Positions 1 to 7,700 of a DNA stretch of 26,730 nt are shown here, piece after piece. How positions within the stretch are numbered: position 1 is the first letter of the stretch; every line of letters begins with the position of its first letter. The stretch comes from a virus. Below the pieces are notes generated by a model. It was given only the letters and a program-made list of their open reading frames with translations, searched no databases and was not told where the DNA came from. Where the stretch lies: the IMG/VR virus record IMGVR_UViG_3300034102_000874, positions 1 through 26,730 of that record; one strand, given 5' to 3'. The translations under genes and the position numbers were made by a program.

Positions 1-498
1 ATCGCAAGCTTCACTCCATTTGGTGCCCTTATTTAGCATATCGGAAAGATCTGCTAAAATAGGCGCAAATTTTTCACCAAATGTTCCGATAAGATCTTTA
101 ATCTGATCTTTAAAAATCAAACTTTCCAAGTGCTCTTTAATAATGGGTTTACCAGATGATTTTTCATCCTTCACAAAATAGTATACATCCCGATATAAAC
201 CTTTAAGGTCATTTCTGGATAATACTATTGGTTTACCTAAACGATAAGTGTTCTCTTTATCATTATTGGGAACGAACATTGGTTCCATCTCATTATCCCA
301 AATTGGGATTAAAGGATGATTCTCTCGTTTCATCCTAATATAGGATATTGCCAATGCTCCATTTGCAATATTAGAATACGATAGATCGTATTCCTTACAA
401 TTGTAATAACCTTTTAAATGGAGTTTTTTGGCTATACCGTATAAAGCTTGTCGGATCCGACTGTAAACCTTATTCTTATTCTTATTGTTCATTATCAT
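1..498 (-). CDS. Hypothetical protein, 3' end cut by window edge
   Basis: A leftward open frame is uninterrupted from its start region to position 1, giving about 166 visible residues; its C-terminus lies outside the window. The product begins MNNKNKNK when counted from the ATG at 492. It is rich in Lys, Asn and Asp and I recognise no domain. Three in-frame ATG codons (504, 498, 492) arise from three copies of ATAATG. The purine-rich AAAGGA just upstream is best spaced for the one at 498, so that start was chosen; an in-frame TAA lies before the first ATG. The gene is more AT-rich than the capsid genes. It is transcribed away from the structural operon, in the same direction as the two small genes at 1148-1596, so it may belong to an accessory or early region. 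Confidence 0.6.
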   Translation of the reverse strand, partial: MIMNNKNKNKVYSRIRQALYGIAKKLHLKGYYNCKEYDLSYSNIANGALAISYIRMKRENHPLIPIWDNEMEPMFVPNNDKENTYRLGKPIVLSRNDLKGLYRDVYYFVKDEKSSGKPIIKEHLESLIFKDQIKDLIGTFGEKFAPILADLSDMLNKGTKWSEACD

Positions 499-704
499 TA
501 TCATTATCCTTTAATACACCACATAATCTTACCCAGAATGGGTGGAAATGTGGTTCGACTTGTCAAAGATCATTCGGGCCCAACCATTGGGACCGATTCA
601 ATACTATTATCGGGAGTCGAACTGCATTGCAATAGGCATACCGTCACATTTGCAAAATATTACGAAAATTTTATTTGTAACACGAAAATAAGACGCGACG
701 GATA

Positions 705-730
705 ATTGTTTGAACAAGTATTGTTTGAAC
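705..730. repeat. 11-bp direct repeat, 15-bp period
   Basis: ATTGTTTGAAC occurs exactly at 705-715 and again at 720-730. Two exact copies this close in a non-coding region suggest a binding site for a protein or an iteron-like element, but no function can be assigned from sequence. Confidence 0.55.
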
Positions 731-762
731 GATTATTTCAGCTTGGCTATCCTATGTCATAT

Positions 763-781
763 TCCCGATAGTGTCCCGATA
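763..781. repeat. 8-bp direct repeat, 11-bp period
   Basis: TCCCGATA is found at 763-770 and 774-781, about one helical turn apart, shortly after the 705-730 repeat. The spacing would place both copies on the same face of the helix, as for a dimeric or cooperative DNA-binding protein (inference). Confidence 0.45.
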
Positions 782-837
782 TACTTATTTTCGCCAAGTC
801 CGAAAATGCCAGAATTGGCCCGTAAACGGTCGATCTT

Positions 838-863
838 CCCCCAACCCAACCCCCAACCCGCCC
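838..863 (-). promoter_or_regulatory. G-quadruplex-capable tract (G-rich on minus strand)
   Basis: The plus strand has five C runs of 5, 3, 5, 3 and 3 bases separated by AA, AA, AA and G. The minus strand therefore carries five runs of at least three G with loops of one or two bases, which meets the usual sequence rule for an intramolecular G-quadruplex. It lies upstream of the leftward gene starting near 498, so it would be in the sense strand of any leftward transcript crossing the region. Confidence 0.5.
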
Positions 864-908
864 AAACCGATAAGGGCAGGACGGACCCAAAACGGGCCTT
901 TAATCGGT

Positions 909-922
909 TGTACAATTGTACA
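909..922. repeat. 14-bp perfect palindrome TGTACAATTGTACA
   Basis: A perfect inverted repeat without spacer in the non-coding region. Palindromes of this size often serve as operators for dimeric repressors; no repressor gene is visible in the window, so this role is an inference. Confidence 0.5.
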
Positions 923-1032
923 CTAAAACAATAGCTATAAGGTTCAAATTCTACCCACTAAGGAGGAGAAGGGGTGGCCCTGAATACCGATGCAATTCAC
1001 CCATAACACCTACCATCCTACTCTCACATACA

Positions 1033-1052
1033 TACTCTTATATACTCTTATA
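1033..1052. repeat. Two tandem copies of TACTCTTATA
   Basis: Two exact 10-bp copies sit head to tail in AT-rich sequence that continues into TATAAAAA. It may be a promoter-like or replication-slippage region; nothing more can be said. Confidence 0.4.
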
Positions 1053-1147
1053 TAAAAAGGGACCCAAAAAGTTTTTCTAACCTTTTTTAAAATTAGACCC
1101 CCATATACCCAACAACAAAAATCTTTTACTCCTACCTATTTAGTAGC

Positions 1148-1402
1148 TTATTTTTCCAGAAACTCTTTTATTTCTTTAACTACTTCATCAGCGTATGCTT
1201 TACATTCTTGAAGACTAGCAAAACTTAAGGTGTGATTGTTTTGATCTAGAAAGCTATATCCTAATCTATGCTCTATTACTTCAATTTTTACAGACCATCT
1301 ATAAGTACCCTCATAGAGATACTTATGTTGAGTCCTATCGTATTCACCATGACGGTTACGGTAGAACTGAATACGGATCTGTTGATTAGGCTTTTTGCTC
1401 AT
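1148..1402 (-). CDS. Small hypothetical protein
   Basis: An 84-residue product, rich in charged and aromatic residues, with no transmembrane segment and no family I recognise. The C-terminal third (CKAYADEVVKEIKEFLEK) looks helical and amphipathic. It follows the 1405-1596 gene with only two bases between stop and start, so the two form an operon transcribed leftward, away from the terminase operon. The ribosome site is weak (AGAAG close to the ATG, AGAGG further off), consistent with translation coupled to the upstream gene. Position next to a divergent control region suggests an early or regulatory gene, but nothing in the sequence shows this directly. Confidence 0.65.
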   Translation of the reverse strand: MSKKPNQQIRIQFYRNRHGEYDRTQHKYLYEGTYRWSVKIEVIEHRLGYSFLDQNNHTLSFASLQECKAYADEVVKEIKEFLEK

Positions 1403-1404
1403 TT

Positions 1405-1596
1405 TTACTTCTTACCTCTTTTAGCTTGGATCTTGTCAGCGAGTTTGAGTATATGGTTTGCAAACTGCCTAGCTTTTGCTGGAGTAAACAATGCTCCACT
1501 CAACCCTCCTGCTCCAGCTATCATTAGATGAACATACTCATCTGTGTAGGTATCCAAATAGATCTCATCATTATCATCGTCTTTGAAAACTCTCAT
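1405..1596 (-). CDS. Small acidic hypothetical protein
   Basis: A 63-residue product preceded by a strong GGAGG seven bases before the ATG. The N-terminal half is acidic (DDDNDE) and probably beta-stranded; the C-terminal half (FTPAKARQFANHILKLADKIQ) reads as a helix. The layout of short strands, then 'TPAKAR', then one helix resembles small bacterial proteins of unknown function that I have seen near mobile elements, but I cannot name a family. It is the first gene of a two-gene leftward operon starting in the 1597-1853 divergent region. Confidence 0.65.
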   Translation of the reverse strand: MRVFKDDDNDEIYLDTYTDEYVHLMIAGAGGLSGALFTPAKARQFANHILKLADKIQAKRGKK

Positions 1597-1853
1597 ACCG
1601 ACCTCCTATTGACGATTCTCCCTCACAAAGGTATTATACCTACAAAGGCCAAGAGCTATGGTTCCGTAGGAACTAGACAGGTGATCCCTGTTGGGAGTGG
1701 GTTAGAAGCCCTTAATGTACTCCAGCTGGTGTTACCTTCCTTAGAAACCTAAGGGGGGTAAGGGGGGTTATCCTTAAACCTAAGTAGCGTAAGCTACGAC
1801 TCTTCTGTAAAGCTGGTATAGTAAATAAAGCTTACCTATGTAGGAAGAGTATT
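1597..1853. promoter_or_regulatory. Divergent control region, leader of the packaging operon
   Basis: This 257-base gap separates the leftward pair at 1148-1596 from the rightward operon that starts at 1854, so promoters for both should lie here. No clear paired -35/-10 can be assigned; TATAGT at 1817-1822 is a possible -10 without a matching -35. The region is dominated by inverted repeats (see the hairpin-array entry), plus a GTAGC/GCTAC hairpin at 1784-1797. AGGAAGAG shortly before the ATG at 1854 serves as ribosome binding site. Confidence 0.5.
1629..1761 (+). ncRNA. Candidate structured RNA (array of hairpins) in the leader
   Basis: Reading rightward, consecutive stems can be drawn by eye. 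They are AGGTA/TACCT (1629-1641); GTTCC/GGAAC with loop GTA (1661-1673, extendable by one wobble and one pair); ACAGG/CCTGT (1677-1691); and a two-part stem GGAGT/ACTCC (1694-1698 with 1719-1723) enclosing GGG/CCC. Last is a 13-bp hairpin, 1732-1744 with 1749-1761, loop AAAC, containing two adjacent U-G wobbles. The wobbles pair only in the rightward RNA sense, favouring a transcript of the plus strand. No U tract follows, so it is not a standard terminator. It could be a cis-regulatory leader or a small RNA; I recognise no known riboswitch consensus. Confidence 0.35.
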
Positions 1854-2540
1854 ATGACAAACACTAATCCTACTTCACTTGCATTACTCCTACCCAAGTA
1901 TATTGAACCTGTACCTTTCTTAGGTTGTATTGGTGGAACTAAGGAAGAAGGTGAAAAAGAATTTTTTAATATAGGATATAAGCACTTAAAGCATTTTCCA
2001 GACAAAGATATCTATAGTGCTTGCTTTATTACAGAAGAAGGGGTAGATTACTACAGCGAATATGATGAATTACCTATATATTTATGTACATCATATAAGT
2101 ATGATAAACTAACAAAAGAAGTAAAAAGAAGCATTAGAAATAGAATAAAAGCTACTTTATTCTCTATTTTTAACAAATTAAAATCTAATGGAATTGAGGT
2201 CAGTTGGAGACCTACAGACAAGAATGTATTCTACATCAGCGATCAAACTGACTTGGAAAATGTAACCATCTGTCAGGATTCTCCTACGCTACAAGAACCA
2301 TACATCTCCAGTATTTATGATGCTGCAAAGTCACTTAGTGTAAATCCTGAAGTCACTTCCAAATACATTGACTTGGTGGAGACATTACTCAGCGGTGGTA
2401 TGTATCCATGGGAACTTACAGATGATCAAGAGACTACTATTGCCAAGCTGTATAATAAAGATAAGTTGTTATTACTCAGCGTAAAGCAATTGGATGAACT
2501 TATAAGTAAGGTGAGAAATGGACAACACAGACTTAAGTGA
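1854..2540 (+). CDS. Hypothetical protein, first gene of the packaging operon
   Basis: A 228-residue soluble protein with no signal peptide or membrane segment. It is rich in Lys, Tyr, Asp and Ser. Residues near 85-115 (KEVKRSIRNRIKATLFSIF) are basic and helical, which would fit nucleic-acid contact, but no known domain can be assigned. The ribosome site AGGAAGAG precedes the ATG. The stop codon lies 23 bases inside the next gene (small terminase), so the two are probably translationally coupled. A role in packaging or its control is inferred from position only. Confidence 0.7.
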   Translation: MTNTNPTSLALLLPKYIEPVPFLGCIGGTKEEGEKEFFNIGYKHLKHFPDKDIYSACFITEEGVDYYSEYDELPIYLCTSYKYDKLTKEVKRSIRNRIKATLFSIFNKLKSNGIEVSWRPTDKNVFYISDQTDLENVTICQDSPTLQEPYISSIYDAAKSLSVNPEVTSKYIDLVETLLSGGMYPWELTDDQETTIAKLYNKDKLLLLSVKQLDELISKVRNGQHRLK

Positions 2541-2991
2541 ATACTCTGCTCCTAACAGGTATCTCACAGCAAGAGAAGTGTCTGTTGCTCTTCGTTCAGC
2601 GAATGGTTCTGTAACTAAAGCTGCTGATGCTTTGAATGTTACTCCTTACCGACTGAGTAGGTTCATTGCTTCCAGACCCAAGTTTCAGGAAATGCAGAAG
2701 GGGTATCGTTCAGCGTTAGTAGATCTCGCTGAGTCACACCTGATGGATGCAATCCAGATGGGTGAGAGATGGGCTGTACAAATGGTTCTCAAAACTCTAG
2801 GTAAATCGAAAGGATACACTGAGAAATCTGAGATCAAACATACTCATGAGATGGTTACAGATCCTTCCAAAATGAATGATAGTCAGTTGGAAGAGCTTGT
2901 AGCTCAGAGAGCTAAAGAAAAGCGTATCAGTCAGCGCAATCAAGTGATTGAAATTAAACCTAATGAGATTTCCAATGACAACGGATCATGA
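2518..2991 (+). CDS. terS: Probable terminase small subunit
   Basis: A 157-residue protein directly before the large terminase, the usual place for the small subunit, which recognises the phage packaging site and delivers DNA to the large subunit. Residues about 18-54 (TAREVSVALRSANGSVTKAA followed by DALNVTPYRLSRFI) form a helix-turn-helix of the Fis/homeodomain-like type typical of small terminases. A central helical part (about 55-95) could form the oligomer, and the C-terminal tail is charged. AAGGTGAG precedes the ATG. The gene overlaps its upstream neighbour by 23 bases and the start of the large subunit by 17 if the latter begins at 2975. Identification rests on fold-like sequence and position, since small terminases are poorly conserved. 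Confidence 0.75.
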   Translation: MDNTDLSEYSAPNRYLTAREVSVALRSANGSVTKAADALNVTPYRLSRFIASRPKFQEMQKGYRSALVDLAESHLMDAIQMGERWAVQMVLKTLGKSKGYTEKSEIKHTHEMVTDPSKMNDSQLEELVAQRAKEKRISQRNQVIEIKPNEISNDNGS

Positions 2992-4471
2992 TAGCCTGCT
3001 AGATGAACTGGCTAACAGAAAGTTGGCTAGGGAACACCTGATCAATTTCTCTACATACACAATGCCAGAGTATGAAATTAACTGGCATCATCAATTGATC
3101 AGCGATCAGATAGACAGGATGTTGTTACCTTCAGATCATCCTAATGCTTTGAGAAAACTTGCATTAGCAATTCCTCCACGAATGGGTAAATCAGAACTTA
3201 TTTCCAGAAGACTTCCTGCATTTCTCTTTGGTAAGAATCCAAACACTCAGATCATTGCTTGTTCCTATGGTGCTGACCTATCCAGTCGTATCAACAGGGA
3301 TGTGCAAAGGGTATTAGTCAGCGCAGAATACAAGAGACTTTTTCCTGAAACTACGATTAGTGAGACTTCAGGGGGTAGAGGTGCAGTATCCGAAAACTAT
3401 ACAAGAACTTCTGACCTGTTTGAAATTGTAGGACACAAAGGATTCTATCGTTCAGCGGGTGTAGGTGGTGCGATTACGGGTATGGGTGGTCACTGGTTGA
3501 TCGTAGACGACCCCTTCCGTAACCGTGAAGATGCAGACTCCCCTACCATTCGCAATACAGTCAAGCAATGGTACAAGTCCACCTTCCGTACCAGAGCAGA
3601 AAAAGATGTCCGTATCATTGTCGTACAAACCCGTTGGCATCCAGACGATCTGATTGGTGACATTCTCACCAAGATGAAAGAAGAATCGGATGCTGACCAA
3701 TTTGAATACATTAGCTTTCCTGCTATTGCGGAAGGAATGTTAAACCCTCAGGATCCAAGAAAACACGGAGAACCTATTTGGCCAAACAAATACAGTTTGG
3801 CAGATATGCTTACTACCAAAAGTTCTGTAGGCTCCAGAGAATGGGAATCTCTTTATCAATGTAACCCTTCATCTGAAGGGGCTCAGGAATGGGCACCAGA
3901 CTTGTTTGCTGACCACATATGGCTAGAAGGAGACTGGCCTAAGAAAGATGAACTGGAAGCCTGTGTGTTAGCAATTGACCCTTCCAAAGGTGCAGACAGC
4001 AAACATGGGGATTACTCAGCGATAACTGTTTTGGCTAGAACCAAAAGTAAAAAACTTCTAGGTCATGTGTATATGGCTCGTATGTCTACAGAGACTATGA
4101 TTGACCAAGTTATTGACATGGTTCGTCAGTACAGACCAGATCTTGTAACCTGTGAAAGCAATATGTTTCAGTCCCTGATTCTGGAAAACCTTACAAGAAA
4201 AGCTCAGAAGGCTGGACTTAGAGTACCTGCACAGGGTGTACAGAACACGCTAAAGAAAGAAGTTCGCATTCGTAGATTAGGTCCATATCTTGAACAGAAG
4301 ATGTTTCAATTTACAAAATCTTCTGGATCCAAATTGCTGGTAGACCAACTCAAAATGTTTCCTTCCAGCCAACATGATGATGGTCCTGACAGTTTGGAAC
4401 TAGCATTGCGTTCACTCATCTTCGTATGCAATAATAAGTTAAAGCCATCTATACAAGGAATCCGGAGTTAA
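2975..4471 (+). CDS. terL: Phage terminase large subunit (ATPase/nuclease)
   Basis: Motor and nuclease that cuts concatemeric DNA and pumps it into the prohead. In the 498-residue product the ATPase domain shows a Walker A variant PPRMGKSE (67-74), Walker B LIVDDP (175-180) and the downstream motif TRWHPDDL (219-226). The C-terminal RNase H-like nuclease domain shows its acidic residues in VLAIDPSKG (D335), VTCESN (E394) and HDDGPDSLE (D468, D472). Length and motif order match Terminase_6-type proteins. The frame is open back to a TTG at 2948 and an ATG at 2963, but ATG 2975 (MTTDHDSLLDE) gives the most natural N-terminus; none has a strong ribosome site, which fits coupling to the overlapping small subunit gene. 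Confidence 0.95.
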   Translation: MTTDHDSLLDELANRKLAREHLINFSTYTMPEYEINWHHQLISDQIDRMLLPSDHPNALRKLALAIPPRMGKSELISRRLPAFLFGKNPNTQIIACSYGADLSSRINRDVQRVLVSAEYKRLFPETTISETSGGRGAVSENYTRTSDLFEIVGHKGFYRSAGVGGAITGMGGHWLIVDDPFRNREDADSPTIRNTVKQWYKSTFRTRAEKDVRIIVVQTRWHPDDLIGDILTKMKEESDADQFEYISFPAIAEGMLNPQDPRKHGEPIWPNKYSLADMLTTKSSVGSREWESLYQCNPSSEGAQEWAPDLFADHIWLEGDWPKKDELEACVLAIDPSKGADSKHGDYSAITVLARTKSKKLLGHVYMARMSTETMIDQVIDMVRQYRPDLVTCESNMFQSLILENLTRKAQKAGLRVPAQGVQNTLKKEVRIRRLGPYLEQKMFQFTKSSGSKLLVDQLKMFPSSQHDDGPDSLELALRSLIFVCNNKLKPSIQGIRS

Positions 4472-4473
4472 TC

Positions 4474-6096
4474 ATGGGTCAGTTTGACGCATTCAACATT
4501 AACACACAATCCGTCAAACCCAAAACTCTTAAGGAGTCTTGGGGTGACCTGTATATGCCTCAACAATACATTGCGGATGTATTGAACAGGGCAAACTCTG
4601 GTTATCTTGGCGTAGGTATCTGGGCTAACAACAATCCCAGAGATCGTGCATATGGTGCAGATTATCCGTTTGTACGGAATGAACAAGACTTGGCTTTGAT
4701 GCGTAATGCTAGTAGATACTGCTACCGTACTGTGTCCAATGCCTCAGGGTTTATTACTACCCTCACAAGCTATGTCATTTCTACCGGATTCAATGTAAGT
4801 TGTAAGTCTGACACCAAAAATAGACTTGCTCAAAAATGCCAGAAACTTCTTACCCATTGGATGGAAGAGAATAACTTTGAAGCTCTTCAGGAAGAAATCT
4901 TTCAGCGTACCCGTATTGATGGGGAAATGTTTTTGCGTATGTATCCCCAAGCTGATGGGGATATTGAAGTTCGATTTGTTGAACCAGAATGTGTAACTCA
5001 ACCGGGAGGAACGCTGGAAGAAGACTATATCTTTGGAATTAAAACAGATCCATTAGACACCCAGAATATTCTGGAATACAATGTTCGCTACTTTGGTGCG
5101 GAAGCTTATCAGGGATTAACTGATGAAGCTGTCAAACCCGAAGACATTGTGCATTACAAAATTAACTGCACAGGCGCAATGAAAAGGGGTGTACCTGATT
5201 TTAGTTTTAATACGCTGGAATCTTTTACGCTGGCTGCAAAGCTAACTCGCAACATTGGTGAAGGTGCAGCTGTTCAGTCAGCGATTGCTGCGGTACGAGA
5301 GCATCAAACAGCGTCTATGCAACAGGTAGACGATTTCTTGGATAGTCAAATTGGATCTACTCCTGTTCCCCCATTCCCTTATCCGGGTATGTCTCCACAA
5401 TCTTTTCAGGGTTACCAACAGTTTCAACCGGGATCTTTCTTGGATATTCCGGGAGGAACCAAGTATGTACCACCTCCGGGTGCTACCAATGTAGAACCTC
5501 ACCTTCAAGTATTGCAAGCTGTGCTTCGTGCAGCGGGTATGCGTTGGAGTGCCCCAGAATGGGCTGTAAGCGCACGATCAGACTCCATGTCATACGCTTC
5601 CTCACTTACAGCAGAATCTCCCTTCCTACGCACTTGCCTGCGTTTGCAAAGGGATTACAAACGAGTATTCAAAAAGATCCTACATAAGGTCTTGGATATT
5701 GCAGCGTTAGCTGGAAAGATTCCAGTAGAGTGGGAGACCCATGTGCAAATTGATGTGGCTGCTCCTGCTATGGAAGTTCGTGATAGGGGTGCAGAAGCCA
5801 GAGCCAATCAAATTTATTTTGATATGGGTATCAAATCCAAACATACGATTGCATCTGAGACTGGTTTGAACTATTCTCAAGAGCAGGATTACATGGCGGA
5901 AGAGCATAGTCAATCTGCTCCTCCTCCAGAACAAGCGTACAACCCAGAGAAAAATGCAGATAATGATATCAACTTGCCTCAAAAGCAAATCCCTAATCTT
6001 AATGCTGAAGATGGGGATGTAGAGCTACCTATTGCAAATACAAAAAAAACAAAAAAAGGAAAAGGTAACTTGACAACAAATAACAAAGGAGTGTAA
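4474..6096 (+). CDS. Portal protein
   Basis: A 540-residue protein immediately after the large terminase, where portal genes normally lie; the portal forms the dodecameric ring through which DNA enters and leaves the head. Portal-like stretches include RTRIDGEMFLRMYP (about 146-159), EVRFVEPECV and VKPEDIVHYKINCTGAMKRG followed by GVPDF. The central region (about 295-330) is rich in Pro, Gln and Gly, and the C-terminus is a long polar tail rich in Pro, Asn and Lys. GGAG lies seven bases before the ATG and only two bases separate it from the terminase stop. Near the 3' end, runs of eight and seven A separated by one C encode KKTKK. The overall pattern is closest to lambda-type portals. Confidence 0.9.
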   Translation: MGQFDAFNINTQSVKPKTLKESWGDLYMPQQYIADVLNRANSGYLGVGIWANNNPRDRAYGADYPFVRNEQDLALMRNASRYCYRTVSNASGFITTLTSYVISTGFNVSCKSDTKNRLAQKCQKLLTHWMEENNFEALQEEIFQRTRIDGEMFLRMYPQADGDIEVRFVEPECVTQPGGTLEEDYIFGIKTDPLDTQNILEYNVRYFGAEAYQGLTDEAVKPEDIVHYKINCTGAMKRGVPDFSFNTLESFTLAAKLTRNIGEGAAVQSAIAAVREHQTASMQQVDDFLDSQIGSTPVPPFPYPGMSPQSFQGYQQFQPGSFLDIPGGTKYVPPPGATNVEPHLQVLQAVLRAAGMRWSAPEWAVSARSDSMSYASSLTAESPFLRTCLRLQRDYKRVFKKILHKVLDIAALAGKIPVEWETHVQIDVAAPAMEVRDRGAEARANQIYFDMGIKSKHTIASETGLNYSQEQDYMAEEHSQSAPPPEQAYNPEKNADNDINLPQKQIPNLNAEDGDVELPIANTKKTKKGKGNLTTNNKGV

Positions 6097-6105
6097 CTTA
6101 ATATT

Positions 6106-7149
6106 ATGGCCACACGATCCAAATCTATCACGATCAATATTTCAGAAGCTAGTCTAGGTGCAGCCAAATTGCAAGTAGATAAGCAAGCTTGCATTATTCG
6201 TAATGTAAAATTGCTTGGCTTTATTTCTAAAAATGGTCGTGAGTATACACCAGAAGCCATTAAAGAAGCAGTGCCTCTGTATGAAGGGGCACCTGTTAAT
6301 GTAGATCATACGATTGATAATAAAGTTCCACGCTCTGTGCATGACCGACTGGGACGACTTATCAATGTGCATTTTGTTGAAGGTGAAGGTCTCTATGGAG
6401 ACTTGGTATACCTAGAAAAACATCCTATGGCAGAACGCCTAGTAGAAGCCGCAGAGCGAATGCCAGATGCAATGGGATTTTCTCATTCAGCGGATGGTTT
6501 GGTACGGAAGCTCAAAGGTGGTATTGAACAAGTCTACAAAATCTCTAAAGTAAATTCTGTAGATCTTGTAGCGGATCCTGCAACCTGTAACTCTTTATCG
6601 GAGTCAACTATGGCTGACAAAGAAGATTCAACTCATGTGGACATTGTTAAGGGTGACCACCCTGTACAAGAAGCTTCCATGTGCGAAGTTTGTAAGAAAG
6701 TCAAAGAAGCTCTTGGCGACAAGGATTCTGATGACAAGAACAAAATGGATAAAATCAAAGAAGCTTATGGCATGATGGAAGGAGAGCCCAAGCCTCCTGT
6801 CGATCCTTCCAAAGATTCTATGGGACCCGGTAAGAAATCCGAGTCTGAAGACGCTGATGCAGACGACAAACCAAACGATACAGATCCTGAAGAAAAGAAA
6901 GAATCTGTAGCAGTCACTCGTCTTAAACTCATTGGTGAGCTTAAAGAACTGTGTGAACAAGTAAAAGTTAAGGCTGATTCCCAGATGATCAGCGATTTGT
7001 CTTTGCTTCCAAGAGAAGCTGCTGTTCGTCAGATTACTCGCATTGCGTTGTCTGAAGCTGTCAGCACTCCCAAGACTTCGATTCCAGTACCCACAAAACA
7101 AGAGTCGAAGATCCCTGAAAAGGGATTGGCTGATTGGTTGAAAAACTAA
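6106..7149 (+). CDS. Prohead protease with scaffold-like C-terminal half
   Basis: A 347-residue protein between portal and capsid genes. The N-terminal part (about 1-165) carries the pattern of phage prohead proteases: NGREYTPE (43-50), VNVDH with a candidate catalytic His68, GFSHSADG with candidate Ser at 126 or 128, and VNSVDLVADPAT (149-160). This order resembles the T4 gp21-like (S80) and related capsid maturation proteases. The second half (about 165-347) is highly charged, rich in Asp, Glu and Lys and probably coiled, as expected for a scaffold that is cleaved out. A fused protease-scaffold is therefore likely, since no separate scaffold gene is present. AAAGGAG sits unusually far (about 14 bases) before the ATG. 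Catalytic residue assignment is inferred. Confidence 0.8.
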   Translation: MATRSKSITINISEASLGAAKLQVDKQACIIRNVKLLGFISKNGREYTPEAIKEAVPLYEGAPVNVDHTIDNKVPRSVHDRLGRLINVHFVEGEGLYGDLVYLEKHPMAERLVEAAERMPDAMGFSHSADGLVRKLKGGIEQVYKISKVNSVDLVADPATCNSLSESTMADKEDSTHVDIVKGDHPVQEASMCEVCKKVKEALGDKDSDDKNKMDKIKEAYGMMEGEPKPPVDPSKDSMGPGKKSESEDADADDKPNDTDPEEKKESVAVTRLKLIGELKELCEQVKVKADSQMISDLSLLPREAAVRQITRIALSEAVSTPKTSIPVPTKQESKIPEKGLADWLKN

Positions 7150-7168
7150 CCTTTTCTAGGAGATCTCA

Positions 7169-7675
7169 ATGAGTACGATTTTTAATGGTGGACGGTTTGT
7201 TCTTCCTCCCGGCACTACGGAGCTTCAGCTTCCTGCCAAGGCTTCTACTGCTGTCAGCGTAGGTGACCTTCTTGTTTGGGATGCTACCAACAAATGGGTT
7301 GAACCTATTTCGCTGGGTACTGCGGGTCTTAGCGATACGGTAGCCAACATTGGTGCAAACTTTGTTGGTGTAGCTCTTAGTGGTAAGCTGGCTTCGGATC
7401 CTTCTCTTGGATACCCTGCCTTCCCCACTCCGATTCAAACCATCACGGTTGCTTCGGATGCTATCTACGAAGCCAATGTTGCTTCTGCTACTTTCAATGT
7501 TGGTGCTACTGTTGGTGGCGTTACTGGTGCAACTGGTGACTACACTGTAGCCTCTAACAGCACTACTGCCCAAATCATCGGGTATGTTGTTTCCCTTTAC
7601 ACTACTGCGGTGACTCGCATCCGTGTTCGGCTGGTAGGGAAGTTTTCTCCCTTTGTCTTTGCCGACAGGAACTAA
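7169..7675 (+). CDS. Probable capsid decoration / head fibre-like protein
   Basis: A 168-residue protein just before the major capsid gene, the position of lambda gpD-type decoration proteins. It is rich in Val, Thr, Ala and Gly, has no membrane segment and looks entirely beta. Stretches such as AVSVGDLLVWDATNKWVEPI and NFVGVALSGKL resemble phage proteins that coat the capsid (DUF2190-like style). AGGAGATCTCA precedes the ATG. Codon use begins to shift toward C-ending codons, as in the neighbouring major capsid gene, which is usual for abundant virion proteins. Function is inferred from position and composition. Confidence 0.6.
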   Translation: MSTIFNGGRFVLPPGTTELQLPAKASTAVSVGDLLVWDATNKWVEPISLGTAGLSDTVANIGANFVGVALSGKLASDPSLGYPAFPTPIQTITVASDAIYEANVASATFNVGATVGGVTGATGDYTVASNSTTAQIIGYVVSLYTTAVTRIRVRLVGKFSPFVFADRN

Positions 7676-7681
7676 CCCATA

Positions 7682-7700
7682 CCCTTAAGGAGTTTATACA
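7682..7700 (+). promoter_or_regulatory. Strong ribosome binding leader of the major capsid gene
   Basis: CCCTTAAGGAGTTTATACA directly precedes the ATG. It matches the leader of the tail-tube-like gene at 11128-11146 at 16 of 19 positions, with AAGGAG eight bases before the ATG in both. Both genes are expected to encode abundant virion proteins. Confidence 0.6.

Larger units (their letters stand above)
505..1147. other. Non-coding region of about 640 bases
   Basis: I see no gene with a credible ribosome binding site or protein-like composition here; the short open frames present look random. Composition is uneven: a C-rich stretch around 838-863, an AT-rich stretch after about 1025, and several short repeats listed separately. 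An 8-bp inverted repeat (GTTCGACT at 553-560, AGTCGAAC at 615-622) and a CCCAA/TTGGG hairpin (579-591) also occur. The AT-rich end (about 1060-1110) has A and T runs that might end leftward transcription from 1148, but I could not draw a convincing terminator stem. Confidence 0.6.

Noticed and set aside
541-640. tRNA-like arms (GGTTCGACT on plus, AGTTCGACTCC-like on minus)
   Set aside because: No matching acceptor, D or anticodon stems could be drawn around either candidate T arm; best explained as an 8-bp inverted repeat.
448-934. Two rightward open frames of 85 and 74 codons in the left non-coding region
   Set aside because: No ribosome binding site and implausible residue composition (runs of His, Tyr, Ile and Pro from repeats). 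The first overlaps the better-supported leftward gene start.
945-985. Possible tRNA 3' end or attachment site (AAGGTTCAAATTC)
   Set aside because: The flanks do not form a T stem or acceptor stem, and no integrase gene is visible to support an attachment site.
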